This document shows, in pieces, positions 49,653-57,701 of a stretch of 64,000 bases of DNA. Made by a program: the position numbers and the translations under genes. The stretch is from the IMG/VR virus record IMGVR_UViG_3300042520_002054, positions 1 to 64,000 of that record; one strand, written 5' to 3'. Under the pieces are notes generated by a model. It saw only the letters and a list, made by a program, of their open reading frames with translations, searched no databases and was not told where the DNA came from. Every line of letters starts with the position of its first letter. The first letter of the stretch is position 1. Origin of the DNA: a virus.

Positions 49653-50081
49653 ATGAGTATCCGTGTTGCATGTAAAAAACTTCACCCTGATGCTGTTATT
49701 CCTCAATACGCAAAAGCGGGTGATGCTGGACTAGATTTAGTAGCAACTAAAATTATAAATCAAGACAACCAGCAAGTTACATATGGTACAGATTTAGCTG
49801 TAGAAATACCTGAAGGTTATGTTGGTTTAATCTTTCCTCGAAGCTCTATACGTAAGTATGAGTTATCTCTTAGTAACTCTGTAGGAGTTATTGATAGTGG
49901 ATACCGTGGGGAGATTCAAGCAACCTTTAACACCAGATTTTATGGTGAAATTGTATACAAAAAAGGTGACAAAATTGCTCAGCTTGTAATTATTCCTTAT
50001 CCCCAAATTCTAATGTATGAATCAGATGAACTCTCAGAATCAGAACGGGGAACAGGTGGTTTCGGATCAACTGGTAACTAA
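49653..50081 (+). CDS. dut: dUTP diphosphatase
   Basis: 142 residues, the normal size of trimeric dUTPase. All five motifs are present: AGDAGLDL (1), PRSSIRKYEL (2), GVIDSGYRGEI (3), GDKIAQLVI (4) and RGTGGFGSTG (5). It converts dUTP to dUMP and so keeps uracil out of phage DNA. This fits the uracil-DNA glycosylase encoded 5 kb downstream. Confidence 0.92.
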   Translation: MSIRVACKKLHPDAVIPQYAKAGDAGLDLVATKIINQDNQQVTYGTDLAVEIPEGYVGLIFPRSSIRKYELSLSNSVGVIDSGYRGEIQATFNTRFYGEIVYKKGDKIAQLVIIPYPQILMYESDELSESERGTGGFGSTGN

Positions 50082-50448
50082 AGAATATACTGGACAGATA
50101 GAGATAAGAGACCTTAATATGGCTCTCTATCTCTATACTTTCCGGTACGGTAAACAGTTAATACAGGATCTTTATGTAGTTCTATCAAAGAAATTACATT
50201 GGGATAAACCAGACATTCTTGCAAGAATGATATTCTGCAGAATGGTACCACCTGAAGAACTATATTCTGATACAGGCTTTGGAATAAGCTTGGTAAGCTA
50301 TTTAAATGTAGATGTTAAAATAGTAATTAATTGTGAGCTTCAGATAGTAAGTGTATTCTCTAAAGGGAATAAAGCACCTGTATGGTCAGGAACTTTTCAA
50401 AAGTTTATTGATGAGTATACATTCCCTGAAGCTAAATTAGATTTGTAA
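50026..50448 (+). CDS. Protein of unknown function overlapping dUTPase
   Basis: About 140 residues. The start is uncertain: 50017, 50026 (used here) and 50119 (MALYLYTFRYGKQLIQDLYV) are all possible, and the first two overlap the dUTPase end by 56-65 nt. The body has an alpha/beta pattern with ILARMIFCRMVPPEELY in the middle. It ends just before the attP region. Confidence 0.5.
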   Translation: MNSQNQNGEQVVSDQLVTKEYTGQIEIRDLNMALYLYTFRYGKQLIQDLYVVLSKKLHWDKPDILARMIFCRMVPPEELYSDTGFGISLVSYLNVDVKIVINCELQIVSVFSKGNKAPVWSGTFQKFIDEYTFPEAKLDL

Positions 50449-50706
50449 AATATCAGTGATTACATATCTTCGGTGAAATAATAAGTGACCACACTTGTGA
50501 TTTTGTGAGATAGTAAACTGATTTTTAACATATTACCGTCGCGGGTTCGAGTCCCGTCCGGTCCGCAAAGTATTGTAAATCAATACATTGCAGTTAAAAA
50601 ATGTCACAAATATTTAAAAAATTGTGACATCAGGTGTAAATATCAGTGTAAAAAACTGGTGTGATAAAAGTGGTCACGTATAAGTAAGTCACTAATACTT
50701 ACACAT
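50449..50706. other. attP: Probable attP region: tRNA 3' end plus inverted repeats
   Basis: Positions 50541-50565 spell a complete T arm and 3' acceptor of a tRNA (GCGGG-TTCGAGT-CCCGT, then CCGGTCC and G), with no matching 5' half nearby. So it is not a working tRNA but the piece phages carry to restore a host tRNA on integration. Around it are ATGTCACAA/TTGTGACAT (50601-50609 and 50622-50630) and TGTGATAAAAGTGGTC (50660-50675), suited as integrase arm sites. The integrase gene follows directly. Confidence 0.65.
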
Positions 50707-50727
50707 ATGCAGATCACTTTTATCACA
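50660..50727. repeat. Inverted repeat spanning the integrase start
   Basis: TGTGATAAAAGTGGTC (50660-50675) and GATCACTTTTATCACA (50712-50727) pair at 15 of 16 positions. The second arm encodes residues 2-7 of the integrase, so protein binding there could block its own expression. Confidence 0.6.
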
Positions 50728-51843
50728 AGGCACCAAAGCAAAAAGTCGGGTCTTTCAACCTTGTATGCAAGAATCAGTTTTAGCTCAGAAATTGTAGAAA
50801 TTAAACTACTATTAAAAGCAGGTCCTAACTGGAAAACAGATATAGGAATTAACACTTATTTGAATAAAGTCAGAGAAGAGTTAAATGCTATTTATTATCA
50901 AATGAGCTTAAAGTCTTTACAGATTTCTCCAAAACTTATTAAAAGCGAGTTTGCTAAAAAGACTAAAGTTTATAGTCTATTTGAAGTCTATGACACTTTT
51001 GTTACTAAAATTATTGATTCCAGAATTAAACAGAATGAAATAACTCAGGTGGTAAAAAACAAATACACCTATACTAGAAATCATTTGCAAGATTTTATAG
51101 AATGTAATTTTAGAACAAGTGATATTCCTATCAAGAATATATCACCCCTATTTGTGTCAGATTTTGAAATATTTTTAAGACAGTTTTGTAACCATAACTC
51201 AGCTCTCAAACACTTACACAGGTTAAAATCTGTTGTAATGTATTCTATCAACATTATTAAGTGTTTAGATACAAATCCGTTTGAGCAAAAAATATTAAAA
51301 TTTCAGAAGAATAACCCTGTACATCTTACAATAGATGAGATTAATAAAATAAAAAATAAAAACTTATCTGATAGACTTGACAAAGTAAGAGATGTTTTTT
51401 TATTTCAATGTTATACAGGACTATCTTATAGTGATATTAAATCATTAACTATAGATAACATTGATCTTGATAAAAAGATTATTAGAAAATATAGGGTTAA
51501 AACAAATGTAGAAAGCGTAATCTTTTTGCTAGAACCTGCCTGGAAAATACTTAATAAGTATGATTACAAGCTGCCAATACCTACTAACCAGAAAATGAAT
51601 GCTTATCTAAAAGAGATAAGTACTATTTGTTATATATCAAAATCCTTAACTACTCATACTGCACGACATAGTTTTGCAACATTGTCGTTATCCAATGAAA
51701 TACCAATTAATGTTGTGTCAAAAATGATGGGACATACATCTATCAAATACACAGAACATTATGCAAAGACTTTAGATAATGATATTATAAAACATAACGA
51801 AAAAATGTCTAATCTATTTTCTGACAAATTTGGTTTAAACTAA
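50707..51843 (+). CDS. int: Tyrosine recombinase / phage integrase (Bacteroidota type)
   Basis: 378 residues: N-terminal arm-binding domain (MQITFITRHQSKKSGLSTLY), SAM-like core-binding domain (about 100-210), catalytic domain. YTGLSYSDIKSLT occupies the box I site with Ser where Arg I is usual, as in the CTnDOT-type integrases of Bacteroides. HTARHSFATLSL gives H-x-x-R, and GHTSIKYTEHYAK gives the His and the catalytic Tyr. The tRNA-derived site just upstream is its likely attP. It would integrate and excise the phage genome. Confidence 0.9.
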   Translation: MQITFITRHQSKKSGLSTLYARISFSSEIVEIKLLLKAGPNWKTDIGINTYLNKVREELNAIYYQMSLKSLQISPKLIKSEFAKKTKVYSLFEVYDTFVTKIIDSRIKQNEITQVVKNKYTYTRNHLQDFIECNFRTSDIPIKNISPLFVSDFEIFLRQFCNHNSALKHLHRLKSVVMYSINIIKCLDTNPFEQKILKFQKNNPVHLTIDEINKIKNKNLSDRLDKVRDVFLFQCYTGLSYSDIKSLTIDNIDLDKKIIRKYRVKTNVESVIFLLEPAWKILNKYDYKLPIPTNQKMNAYLKEISTICYISKSLTTHTARHSFATLSLSNEIPINVVSKMMGHTSIKYTEHYAKTLDNDIIKHNEKMSNLFSDKFGLN

Positions 51844-51861
51844 ACAATTGTCTAAATTGTG

Positions 51862-51870
51862 TACAATTTG
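51862..51870 (+). promoter_or_regulatory. Candidate promoter element TACAATTTG
   Basis: TACAATTTGGATAACT, nearly identical to the element at 38933, 20 nt before the HTH gene that follows the integrase. Confidence 0.4.
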
Positions 51871-51892
51871 GATAACTAAAATGTATTTACTT

Positions 51893-52243
51893 ATGGCGAA
51901 AAAAAAGTTAAGTGAACAGCAATTGCACAAGATGGAATCTTTGCTAAGAGAAGGTAAAACACCAGAAGATTTATCCAACTATTTTGGAATAGCAATCAGT
52001 TCTATTCACAATTATAAGCGTATGCTTAAAGAAAAAGGTATTGAGTTACCTAATATTCGTGGTCAAAGACCTAAAGGTATTGAAATACCTAGCGAATCTA
52101 TTCAAAGCTTATCAGATCATGATAAAAACTCTATTCTATTACAGAGTTATATTCATCTTATAGTCAACCGCACCGATTTTTATGTGAAAGCAAGTGCAAA
52201 AACTATCAAAGTTGATGAAAATCAAATAAGTGTTGACTTTTAA
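51893..52243 (+). CDS. HTH protein next to the integrase
   Basis: 116 residues from ATG 51893 (MAKKKLSEQQLHKMESLLRE); an in-frame ATG at 51881 adds four residues. An HTH of the transposase/sigma-like type is clear: EGKTPEDLSNYFGIAISSIH then NYKRMLKEKGIELP. The C-terminal half is a separate small domain. Close to the integrase and followed by a terminator, it is a candidate recombination directionality factor or lysogeny regulator (inference). Confidence 0.6.
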   Translation: MAKKKLSEQQLHKMESLLREGKTPEDLSNYFGIAISSIHNYKRMLKEKGIELPNIRGQRPKGIEIPSESIQSLSDHDKNSILLQSYIHLIVNRTDFYVKASAKTIKVDENQISVDF

Positions 52244-52263
52244 ACAATATAAAAATCTAAAGG

Positions 52264-52296
52264 AAACCGGTCAAATTACTGACCGGTTTTTTTATT
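52264..52296 (+). terminator. Strong terminator
   Basis: AAACCGGTCA pairs with TGACCGGTTT (10 bp) around AATTAC, followed by a run of T. It separates the integration module from the replication module. Confidence 0.9.
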
Positions 52297-52329
52297 AGCG
52301 ATATATTCCGTTTTTTGTAGAACTTAATG

Positions 52330-52337
52330 TATATTTG
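52330..52337 (+). promoter_or_regulatory. Candidate promoter for the replication module
   Basis: TATATTTG 50 nt before the next gene, preceded 12 nt upstream by TTGTAGAACTT and followed by TTCTACAA (its reverse complement). The -7 element is perfect; the -33 spacing is not. Confidence 0.5.
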
Positions 52338-52379
52338 TTCTACAATATGGTTAACTTAGCTGTCATAATTCTGAGAATC

Positions 52380-52667
52380 ATGATAGTGAGTTTACCTAAT
52401 GGTAAAGTCGTTGAAATGAGTTTAGAGCAGTATCTCAGAATGACCGATGAAGATTTTCAATTCATGGTAGCTCAAAACTGGGGAGAGGAAGTTAACAATC
52501 CTTTTCATGGTTCTGTACTAGAAGATGGCGAATTCGCTGAAATTCCAATTCCTGAAACATTTGCTGAAGAAATTAGAATTGAAGATGAGTTCGAAGATCT
52601 TACCGACATCGATCCTTCTGAAAAACTCTCTGATGACGATTTCATTGACGATAACCTGGAAATATAA
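52380..52667 (+). CDS. Acidic protein of unknown function
   Basis: 95 residues from ATG 52380 (MIVSLPNGKVVEMSLEQYLR). A start at 52347 is possible but would leave almost no leader after the promoter. The N-terminus is a beta hairpin plus helix, as in RNA-polymerase- or ribosome-binding miniproteins; the rest is very acidic (DEFEDLTDIDPSEKLSDDDF). Similar small proteins occur early in the replication modules of crAss-like phages. Function unknown. Confidence 0.55.
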   Translation: MIVSLPNGKVVEMSLEQYLRMTDEDFQFMVAQNWGEEVNNPFHGSVLEDGEFAEIPIPETFAEEIRIEDEFEDLTDIDPSEKLSDDDFIDDNLEI

Positions 52668-52724
52668 TAAGCTAAAAATAAAAGCTTAACAATCAATGAA
52701 AACATTGATCAGGAACTCTTGTCT

Positions 52725-53138
52725 ATGATTCAACCTAAATTAAAAACTTGTGCTGGCTGCGGTGAACAAAAAGTTATATGGAAAAACTTTGAAGGAGATA
52801 AGTACTGCAAAGATTGTTGGTACCGTAAAGAAACTCCTAAGTTCCCTGCAAAGAGCAATATTAAATCTGTTTCAGATAAACGTAAACCCCTCGATGATTT
52901 ATATAGTGTTTTACGAAGAAAATTCTTATCCGAACCCGGAAGACAATGCTGTGCTGCTAAATTATCAGGTTGTCAGGGATGCGGACCAGAAATTCTTACA
53001 ATACACCATAAACGGGGACGAGGAAAATATTACCTCGACACATCTACCTGGGTTCAGTTATGTCTCAACTGTCACAAATGGGTAGAAGAGCATCCAAAAG
53101 AAGCAAAAGAATTAAACCTTTCCGAATCTAGAGTATAA
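52725..53138 (+). CDS. HNH-like / NinG-like zinc nuclease
   Basis: 137 residues from ATG 52725 (MIQPKLKTCAGCGEQKVIWK). An N-terminal zinc finger (CAGCG...CKDC) and a second part with CQGCG, then IHHKRGRGKYYLDTSTWVQL and CLNCHKWVEEHPKEA. The H-H...C-x2-C-H-x-x-x-E-x-H-P order is that of HNH nucleases and NinG-type recombination proteins. Located ahead of helicase genes, so it may act in recombination or DNA processing. Confidence 0.65.
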   Translation: MIQPKLKTCAGCGEQKVIWKNFEGDKYCKDCWYRKETPKFPAKSNIKSVSDKRKPLDDLYSVLRRKFLSEPGRQCCAAKLSGCQGCGPEILTIHHKRGRGKYYLDTSTWVQLCLNCHKWVEEHPKEAKELNLSESRV

Positions 53139-53161
53139 CAATTAATTTTTAAATCAAAACT

Positions 53162-53497
53162 ATGAGAACATTTGTAGGTTATTATTGCCTTGGTGCAACA
53201 TCTAAAGAAGATGCACTTGCAGAAAAAGGATTCTGTTTGTGGTATGAAGTAAAACCAAACAGTCTTCGTCGCTTTTTAATGTTGAAATTACTTGGATTTT
53301 TCTGGGTTGACAAAACTAGAACTGTTGGTGGTAATCAAGAGTCTAATGAAAAGTCTCAGAAAAATCTGCAAACTAATCCTGGACCTAAAAAACAACGTGG
53401 TCCACGTAAACAACCTGTAGCTCTTGCACAAACTCCAGTAGAAGAAGTTCAAGATGCTCCTGTAATTAAAAGAACTCCCCGACAACCAATCAGATAA
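53162..53497 (+). CDS. Protein with basic disordered C-terminus, function unknown
   Basis: 111 residues. An ordered N-terminal part (MRTFVGYYCLGATSKEDALA ... FWVDKTRT) is followed by a Lys/Arg/Pro/Gln-rich tail (PGPKKQRGPRKQPVALAQ). Its stop overlaps the helicase start as TAATG. May bind nucleic acid; not recognised. Confidence 0.55.
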   Translation: MRTFVGYYCLGATSKEDALAEKGFCLWYEVKPNSLRRFLMLKLLGFFWVDKTRTVGGNQESNEKSQKNLQTNPGPKKQRGPRKQPVALAQTPVEEVQDAPVIKRTPRQPIR

Positions 53498-54600
53498 TGA
53501 ATAATCGCGAGACCATCCAGCAACAGGCTTTAGAATCTGTTGCTGGTAAAACTCGCAGCGGTCTTGGAATTTCTATGGGTGTAGGTAAAACTCTCATAGG
53601 ATTAAAACATATGAATGACTTGTATGTCAATCATGGATTGCGCAAATTCTTAGTTGTAGCACCCAAAAAGTCTATTTTTACGACTTGGGTTGATGACGCT
53701 AAGAAGTTTGCGCTTTTTCATTTAGAAGACTGTATGGAGTTTACTACATACTTAAGTCTTACTAAAAAAGATCACGCTGCGTATGATGCTATTTATCTAG
53801 ACGAATGTCACAGTCTACTTTATTCTCATGAGTTGTGGTTAGCAACTTTTGGTGGAATAATTTTAGGACTGACGGGTACACCTCCTCGTTTTAAAAACAG
53901 CGAGAAAGGGTACATGGTAGACCGCTTCTGCCCTATTGTATATACTTATATTACTGACGATGCTGTTGAAGACGGTATTTTAAATGACTATCGGATTATA
54001 ATTCATCCTATTGAGCTTTCTGATAGAAAAGATTATCTCGTTAAGACAACAAAAAAAGAATTTTACTCAAGCGAGAAAGCTAATTATGCTTACTGGTGCG
54101 AGAGAGTTCACAATGCTGTTGGTCCAAAAGATGAGCAGATTACAAGAATAATGAGAATGACTTCACTAATGGGGTATCCTGGTAAGATGCGTTATGCTAA
54201 AAGACTTCTTCAAACTATTGAAGGTAAGTGTTTAGTTTTCTGTAACACACAAGCTCAAGCGGATAGTATTTTACCAAACAGTTATCATAGTAATAACCAA
54301 TACAGTGAAGAAAATCTTATTGCATTTAAAACCGGTGAGATTGACAGATTAAGTTGTGTTCTTTCTCTTAACGAAGGTGTTAATATACCTGAACTACGAT
54401 CATGTATTATTATGCATGCTTATAGTAATGAGAGAAAAAGTACACAAAGAATAGGTCGACTATTACGTCTTAGTCCAGATGAAACAGCAACAATACATAT
54501 TCTTATGTATAAGAATACAATTGATGAAACCTGGGTTAACAAAGCATTAGAAGACTTAGATCCTACAAAAATCCAAATCTTAGAAAATACTTATGCATAA
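53497..54600 (+). CDS. SF2 (SNF2/DEAD-like) helicase
   Basis: 367 residues, short for the family. Motif I ISMGVGKTLIGL (about 25-36), motif II YLDECH (D-E-C-H, about 105), motif III GLTGTPPR, motif V-like LSLNEGVNIPEL and motif VI RIGRLLRLSPDE are all in order. crAss-like phages encode such a helicase in the replication block. It lacks extra domains, so it is a minimal translocase, probably for replication or recombination. Confidence 0.85.
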   Translation: MNNRETIQQQALESVAGKTRSGLGISMGVGKTLIGLKHMNDLYVNHGLRKFLVVAPKKSIFTTWVDDAKKFALFHLEDCMEFTTYLSLTKKDHAAYDAIYLDECHSLLYSHELWLATFGGIILGLTGTPPRFKNSEKGYMVDRFCPIVYTYITDDAVEDGILNDYRIIIHPIELSDRKDYLVKTTKKEFYSSEKANYAYWCERVHNAVGPKDEQITRIMRMTSLMGYPGKMRYAKRLLQTIEGKCLVFCNTQAQADSILPNSYHSNNQYSEENLIAFKTGEIDRLSCVLSLNEGVNIPELRSCIIMHAYSNERKSTQRIGRLLRLSPDETATIHILMYKNTIDETWVNKALEDLDPTKIQILENTYA

Positions 54601-54976
54601 CGAAATAATTCGATTTGCTATAAAAGAAGGACAGCTTGTACCAGCTAACTCTGTTGAGGAAGCAAAGTACAAGCTGTTCCTTAAAACGCTTCATGAAGGT
54701 GATACTATTGAAGCATTTATGAACTTGCATAAAGCAGATAAAACTTTAAGTCAAGTTGCATATGCACATGTCCTTATCCGTGAACTTGCCAACTACACAG
54801 GTCATTCATTTGAGGAAATGAAAGCACATGTAAAAGAAAAAACAGGATTGTATATAAAAACTCATGAAGGAAGAACTACTTATAAAAGTCTAGCAGACTG
54901 CTCTAAAGGAGAACTTTCTAATGTAATTGAAACCTGTTTACAAATTGGTAATGATATTGGATGCTACTTACGCTAA
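54593..54976 (+). CDS. Helical protein of unknown function
   Basis: 127 residues. The middle and C-terminus (YAHVLIRELANYTGHSFEEM, then STEP-like ADCSKGELSNVIETCL) resemble the small helical proteins found among phage replication genes (NinB/replication-associated type). It overlaps the helicase by 8 nt and the convergent gene by 9 nt. Confidence 0.5.
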   Translation: MHNEIIRFAIKEGQLVPANSVEEAKYKLFLKTLHEGDTIEAFMNLHKADKTLSQVAYAHVLIRELANYTGHSFEEMKAHVKEKTGLYIKTHEGRTTYKSLADCSKGELSNVIETCLQIGNDIGCYLR

Positions 54977-55291
54977 ATCTTCGTCGGTAGCATCTCGTAC
55001 AAAACCTTTTTCTTTTGCTAGTTTTTCAAACTCGTAGACAAAAATCAAACATGTTTCATAATGCTGTACCCAAGGAGTACTAATCTTTTGATTTTGGATT
55101 TCTTGATGCGCATTATTAATAATTTCCGCATCCAATTGACCTTCTTTCATAGCATTTTGATTGACAATAAACTCTGTCAAAGCAACCATGCGCGACTGAA
55201 AGCCGGCAGATATCTCCATAGATACAATAGCTGAGCTATCAATTACTTGAATTTTTTCCTCTTTTGGGTTTTGAGGTGTGGTTGTTTTCAT
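54968..55291 (-). CDS. Lone leftward gene in the replication block
   Basis: 107 residues, helical after a short basic start (MKTTTPQNPKEEKIQVIDSS). Contains SMEISAGFQSRMVALTEFIV, a signature I associate with small conserved proteins of Bacteroidota phages. It is the only leftward gene between 33 and 64 kb, has its own perfect promoter, and overlaps the convergent 127-residue gene by 9 nt. Its function is unknown; a regulatory or early role is possible. Confidence 0.6.
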   Translation of the reverse strand: MKTTTPQNPKEEKIQVIDSSAIVSMEISAGFQSRMVALTEFIVNQNAMKEGQLDAEIINNAHQEIQNQKISTPWVQHYETCLIFVYEFEKLAKEKGFVRDATDEDLA

Positions 55292-55312
55292 ACATGTTTT
55301 TTATAAGTTCTA

Positions 55313-55343
55313 CAAATGTAGCAATAAACGTATATAATATCAA
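55313..55343 (-). promoter_or_regulatory. Bacteroidota-type promoter, leftward
   Basis: On the minus strand TTG, exactly 20 nt, TACATTTG, then TAGAACTT. Both elements are canonical with ideal spacing. It drives only the 107-residue gene. Confidence 0.75.
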
Positions 55344-55365
55344 CTTATTATACAGAATTATAAAA

Positions 55366-56082
55366 ATGGCAACAACAAAACCAAACTGTGAAGAGATAGC
55401 TGAAAAGCTTTCTCAGAAACTTAAACAATCTGGCTGGTCAGACATACTAAAAAGCTTTCTGGTCAGCAATGAATTCAAAAATATTTTCTGCACTCTTGAA
55501 CAAACTGTTCAGGATGGTAACAGATTTACGCCACCATTAAAGGATGTTTTTCGTGCTTTTGAAGAGTGTCCTTATGACAAACTAAGGGTTGTCATTGTAG
55601 GTCAAGATCCGTACCCACAAATCGGTGTAGCTGATGGAATAGCTTTTTCTTGTTCTAAAACAGGGAAACCTGAAGCATCTTTGAGGTATATACAAGAAGC
55701 TATACAACGCACTGTATATCAAGATACTAAGATTGAACAATCACCAGATTTAGCTAGATGGTCTAACCAAGGTGTTTTAATGTTGAACACAGCTCTTACA
55801 ACAGAAGTTGGTAAGATAGGTCGACACTACGACATTTGGTATCCCTTCATTGTATTTCTCATAGATATACTTAACCACAAACGTAATGATATTACGTGGA
55901 TATTTATGGGGAAAAAAGCGGCAGAATTCGGGGATTTTCTCTTGTTTAATCCGAATAAACTATTTTGTTCCCATCCAGCTAGTGCTGCTTACGCTAAACA
56001 GCAGCAATGGGATTGCTCAGACGTATTCAACAAATGTAATCAATTACAAGAATCATCAGGACTACCACCAATAACCTGGTAA
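55366..56082 (+). CDS. ung: Uracil-DNA glycosylase (family 1-like)
   Basis: 238 residues from ATG 55366 (MATTKPNCEEIAEKLSQKLK); an upstream in-frame start at 55264 would cross the leftward gene and its promoter. Motif A is IVGQDPYPQIGVADGIAFS, with catalytic Asp81 (GQDPYP, where GQDPYH is usual), and motif B is CSHPASAAY (HPSP is usual). The His is retained. Overall order and size match family 1 UDG. It removes uracil from DNA; with dUTPase it protects the phage genome. Confidence 0.88.
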   Translation: MATTKPNCEEIAEKLSQKLKQSGWSDILKSFLVSNEFKNIFCTLEQTVQDGNRFTPPLKDVFRAFEECPYDKLRVVIVGQDPYPQIGVADGIAFSCSKTGKPEASLRYIQEAIQRTVYQDTKIEQSPDLARWSNQGVLMLNTALTTEVGKIGRHYDIWYPFIVFLIDILNHKRNDITWIFMGKKAAEFGDFLLFNPNKLFCSHPASAAYAKQQQWDCSDVFNKCNQLQESSGLPPITW

Positions 56083-56146
56083 TATTTTAGAGAATTTCTT
56101 GTTGTAGTTCTACATTTTGTATATCTTAGCAGTCCATTTACTATCC

Positions 56147-57136
56147 ATGAATAAACCAACATCGCTTCCTAGTGCATATAAACACATTAGTGTAGGATAT
56201 GCGGAAGCACTCGATCACATTTATAAAAGAAAGATCGGTGAAGTACGATCTCTAGTAACCCCATGGAAAAGATTTAACAATGCCATCATGGGAGGACTTG
56301 ATTGGAACACAATCAACGTCATTGCAGGAAGACCAGGTTCAGGTAAAACCCTGATGTCTTCAATTATTTCACGTCAAGCATTTAATCTTAATCCTAAAGA
56401 CAAGATTGCTGTATTAGACTTTCAATTTGAGATGCTTACAAGAACTAGTGCTCAACGAGAACTCGCTGGTGCATTAAGTAAAAGTATGCATGAATTGAAT
56501 AGTGTGGGTTACGCTTTGTCTGATGCAGATTTTGAAGCAGCTCGTAGATATGTCGCATCTATTCCAAAAGATTTACCAATTTATTCTGTTGAAAAACCAC
56601 AGACAGTAGCTGGTATCAAGGAAGCAGTGCGTATATATGCTGAACATATGCCAGATAGAAAAATAATTATAACCTTAGACCATACTCTTCTTGTAAAAGG
56701 AAGTTCTGAAGAACGTTCTGTTACAGATAAACTGTATGGATTAGGTGAAGCTCTTACCGAACTAAAACGAACTTATAACTGCATGTTTATTGTCCTTACT
56801 CAGATGAATAGGGATATTGAAGGTGTAGAACGAAGAAAACCTCGAAGTGCTGGAAACTTTCCAACACCTAGTGATGTGTTTGGTTCAGATGCTTTACTGC
56901 AACATGCAGACACCTTAATTGCAATTAACAGACCTGCAGATTTCAACATATTTGAATATGGCGCACCTGGTTTTGTTATTCATGACAAAAACGTAATGGC
57001 TGTGCATATATTAAAATCACGTAACTCTGAAACAGGTATGCTTTGGTTTTTAGGTGAGTTTAAAAAAATGAACTTACTAGAACTAGAAGAAACACACCCT
57101 TATTACCCCGTATCCACAGTACCAATTAAAAAGTAA
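56147..57136 (+). CDS. DnaB-like replicative helicase
   Basis: 329 residues from ATG 56147 (MNKPTSLPSAYKHISVGYAE). It has only the RecA-type C-terminal half of DnaB: Walker A VIAGRPGSGKTLMSSIISRQ (about 58-72), Walker B ITLDHTLLVKG, and MFIVLTQMNRDIEGVERRKP, matching motif H4 of DnaB, with GSDALLQHADTLI after it. The N-terminal DnaG-contact domain is missing, as in several phage helicases. It unwinds DNA ahead of the phage polymerase. Confidence 0.88.
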   Translation: MNKPTSLPSAYKHISVGYAEALDHIYKRKIGEVRSLVTPWKRFNNAIMGGLDWNTINVIAGRPGSGKTLMSSIISRQAFNLNPKDKIAVLDFQFEMLTRTSAQRELAGALSKSMHELNSVGYALSDADFEAARRYVASIPKDLPIYSVEKPQTVAGIKEAVRIYAEHMPDRKIIITLDHTLLVKGSSEERSVTDKLYGLGEALTELKRTYNCMFIVLTQMNRDIEGVERRKPRSAGNFPTPSDVFGSDALLQHADTLIAINRPADFNIFEYGAPGFVIHDKNVMAVHILKSRNSETGMLWFLGEFKKMNLLELEETHPYYPVSTVPIKK

Positions 57137-57139
57137 AGT

Positions 57140-57700
57140 ATGTATTCAACACCATTATCTGAAGAAAAACCTACTTACACAAAACCAGATTCTGAAGTAA
57201 GAATCGAAAAAACGAAAGCAATTAAAGATTTTTGGAAGGAAGCTTTAGTTGCTACTACATTCAAAGGAATGTATGTTGTCCCAAAAGTATTATACAAACC
57301 TTCCGGTAAAAGCTATGATGTAATTAGCTGTTATGCAACCGAGCTATCTAAAGGTGATATGCTTGTAGAGTACGTCAATTTTCAATATGACGTAATTGAT
57401 GAAGATAGGACACTATACTTGCTAAGGTATAATCCAAACTTCGAGAGTGAATATGAAGATCGTGGTAATGGTAGTTTTACCATTAAAGCGGAAAAATTAC
57501 AGAAAGTTGTAAGCTACAATGATTTACGTAGTGCTTCTACTGAAAGAACAGAAGAAGAAGTTGCAACTTTTTTAGAACAAGGTGAGCAAGAGGATGCTAA
57601 TTTTAACAAGCTTACTGTACGTGACTTGTATGCAATTATCCAAAACAAACCTGTTTCTAACAAACCTTGGTTAAATAAGGTCATTTTGAAAAACAAATAG
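57140..57700 (+). CDS. Replication-block protein, function unknown
   Basis: 186 residues, between the DnaB-like helicase and the Sak4-like ATPase, with 1-3 nt spacing to both. Beta-rich (FKGMYVVPKVLYKPSGKSYD, TLYLLRYNPNFESEYEDRG) with an acidic C-terminal helix. Conserved position in crAss-like replication blocks as far as I can judge; no motif recognised. Confidence 0.55.
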   Translation: MYSTPLSEEKPTYTKPDSEVRIEKTKAIKDFWKEALVATTFKGMYVVPKVLYKPSGKSYDVISCYATELSKGDMLVEYVNFQYDVIDEDRTLYLLRYNPNFESEYEDRGNGSFTIKAEKLQKVVSYNDLRSASTERTEEEVATFLEQGEQEDANFNKLTVRDLYAIIQNKPVSNKPWLNKVILKNK

Positions 57701-57701
57701 T

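Noticed and set aside
50541-50565. A functional phage tRNA at this place
   Set aside because: Only the T arm and 3' acceptor strand exist; no 5' acceptor, D arm or anticodon arm is found upstream within 100 nt.
53288-53485. Leftward 65-codon frame inside the gene at 53162
   Set aside because: It lies wholly antisense to a coupled rightward gene and has no promoter or partner.
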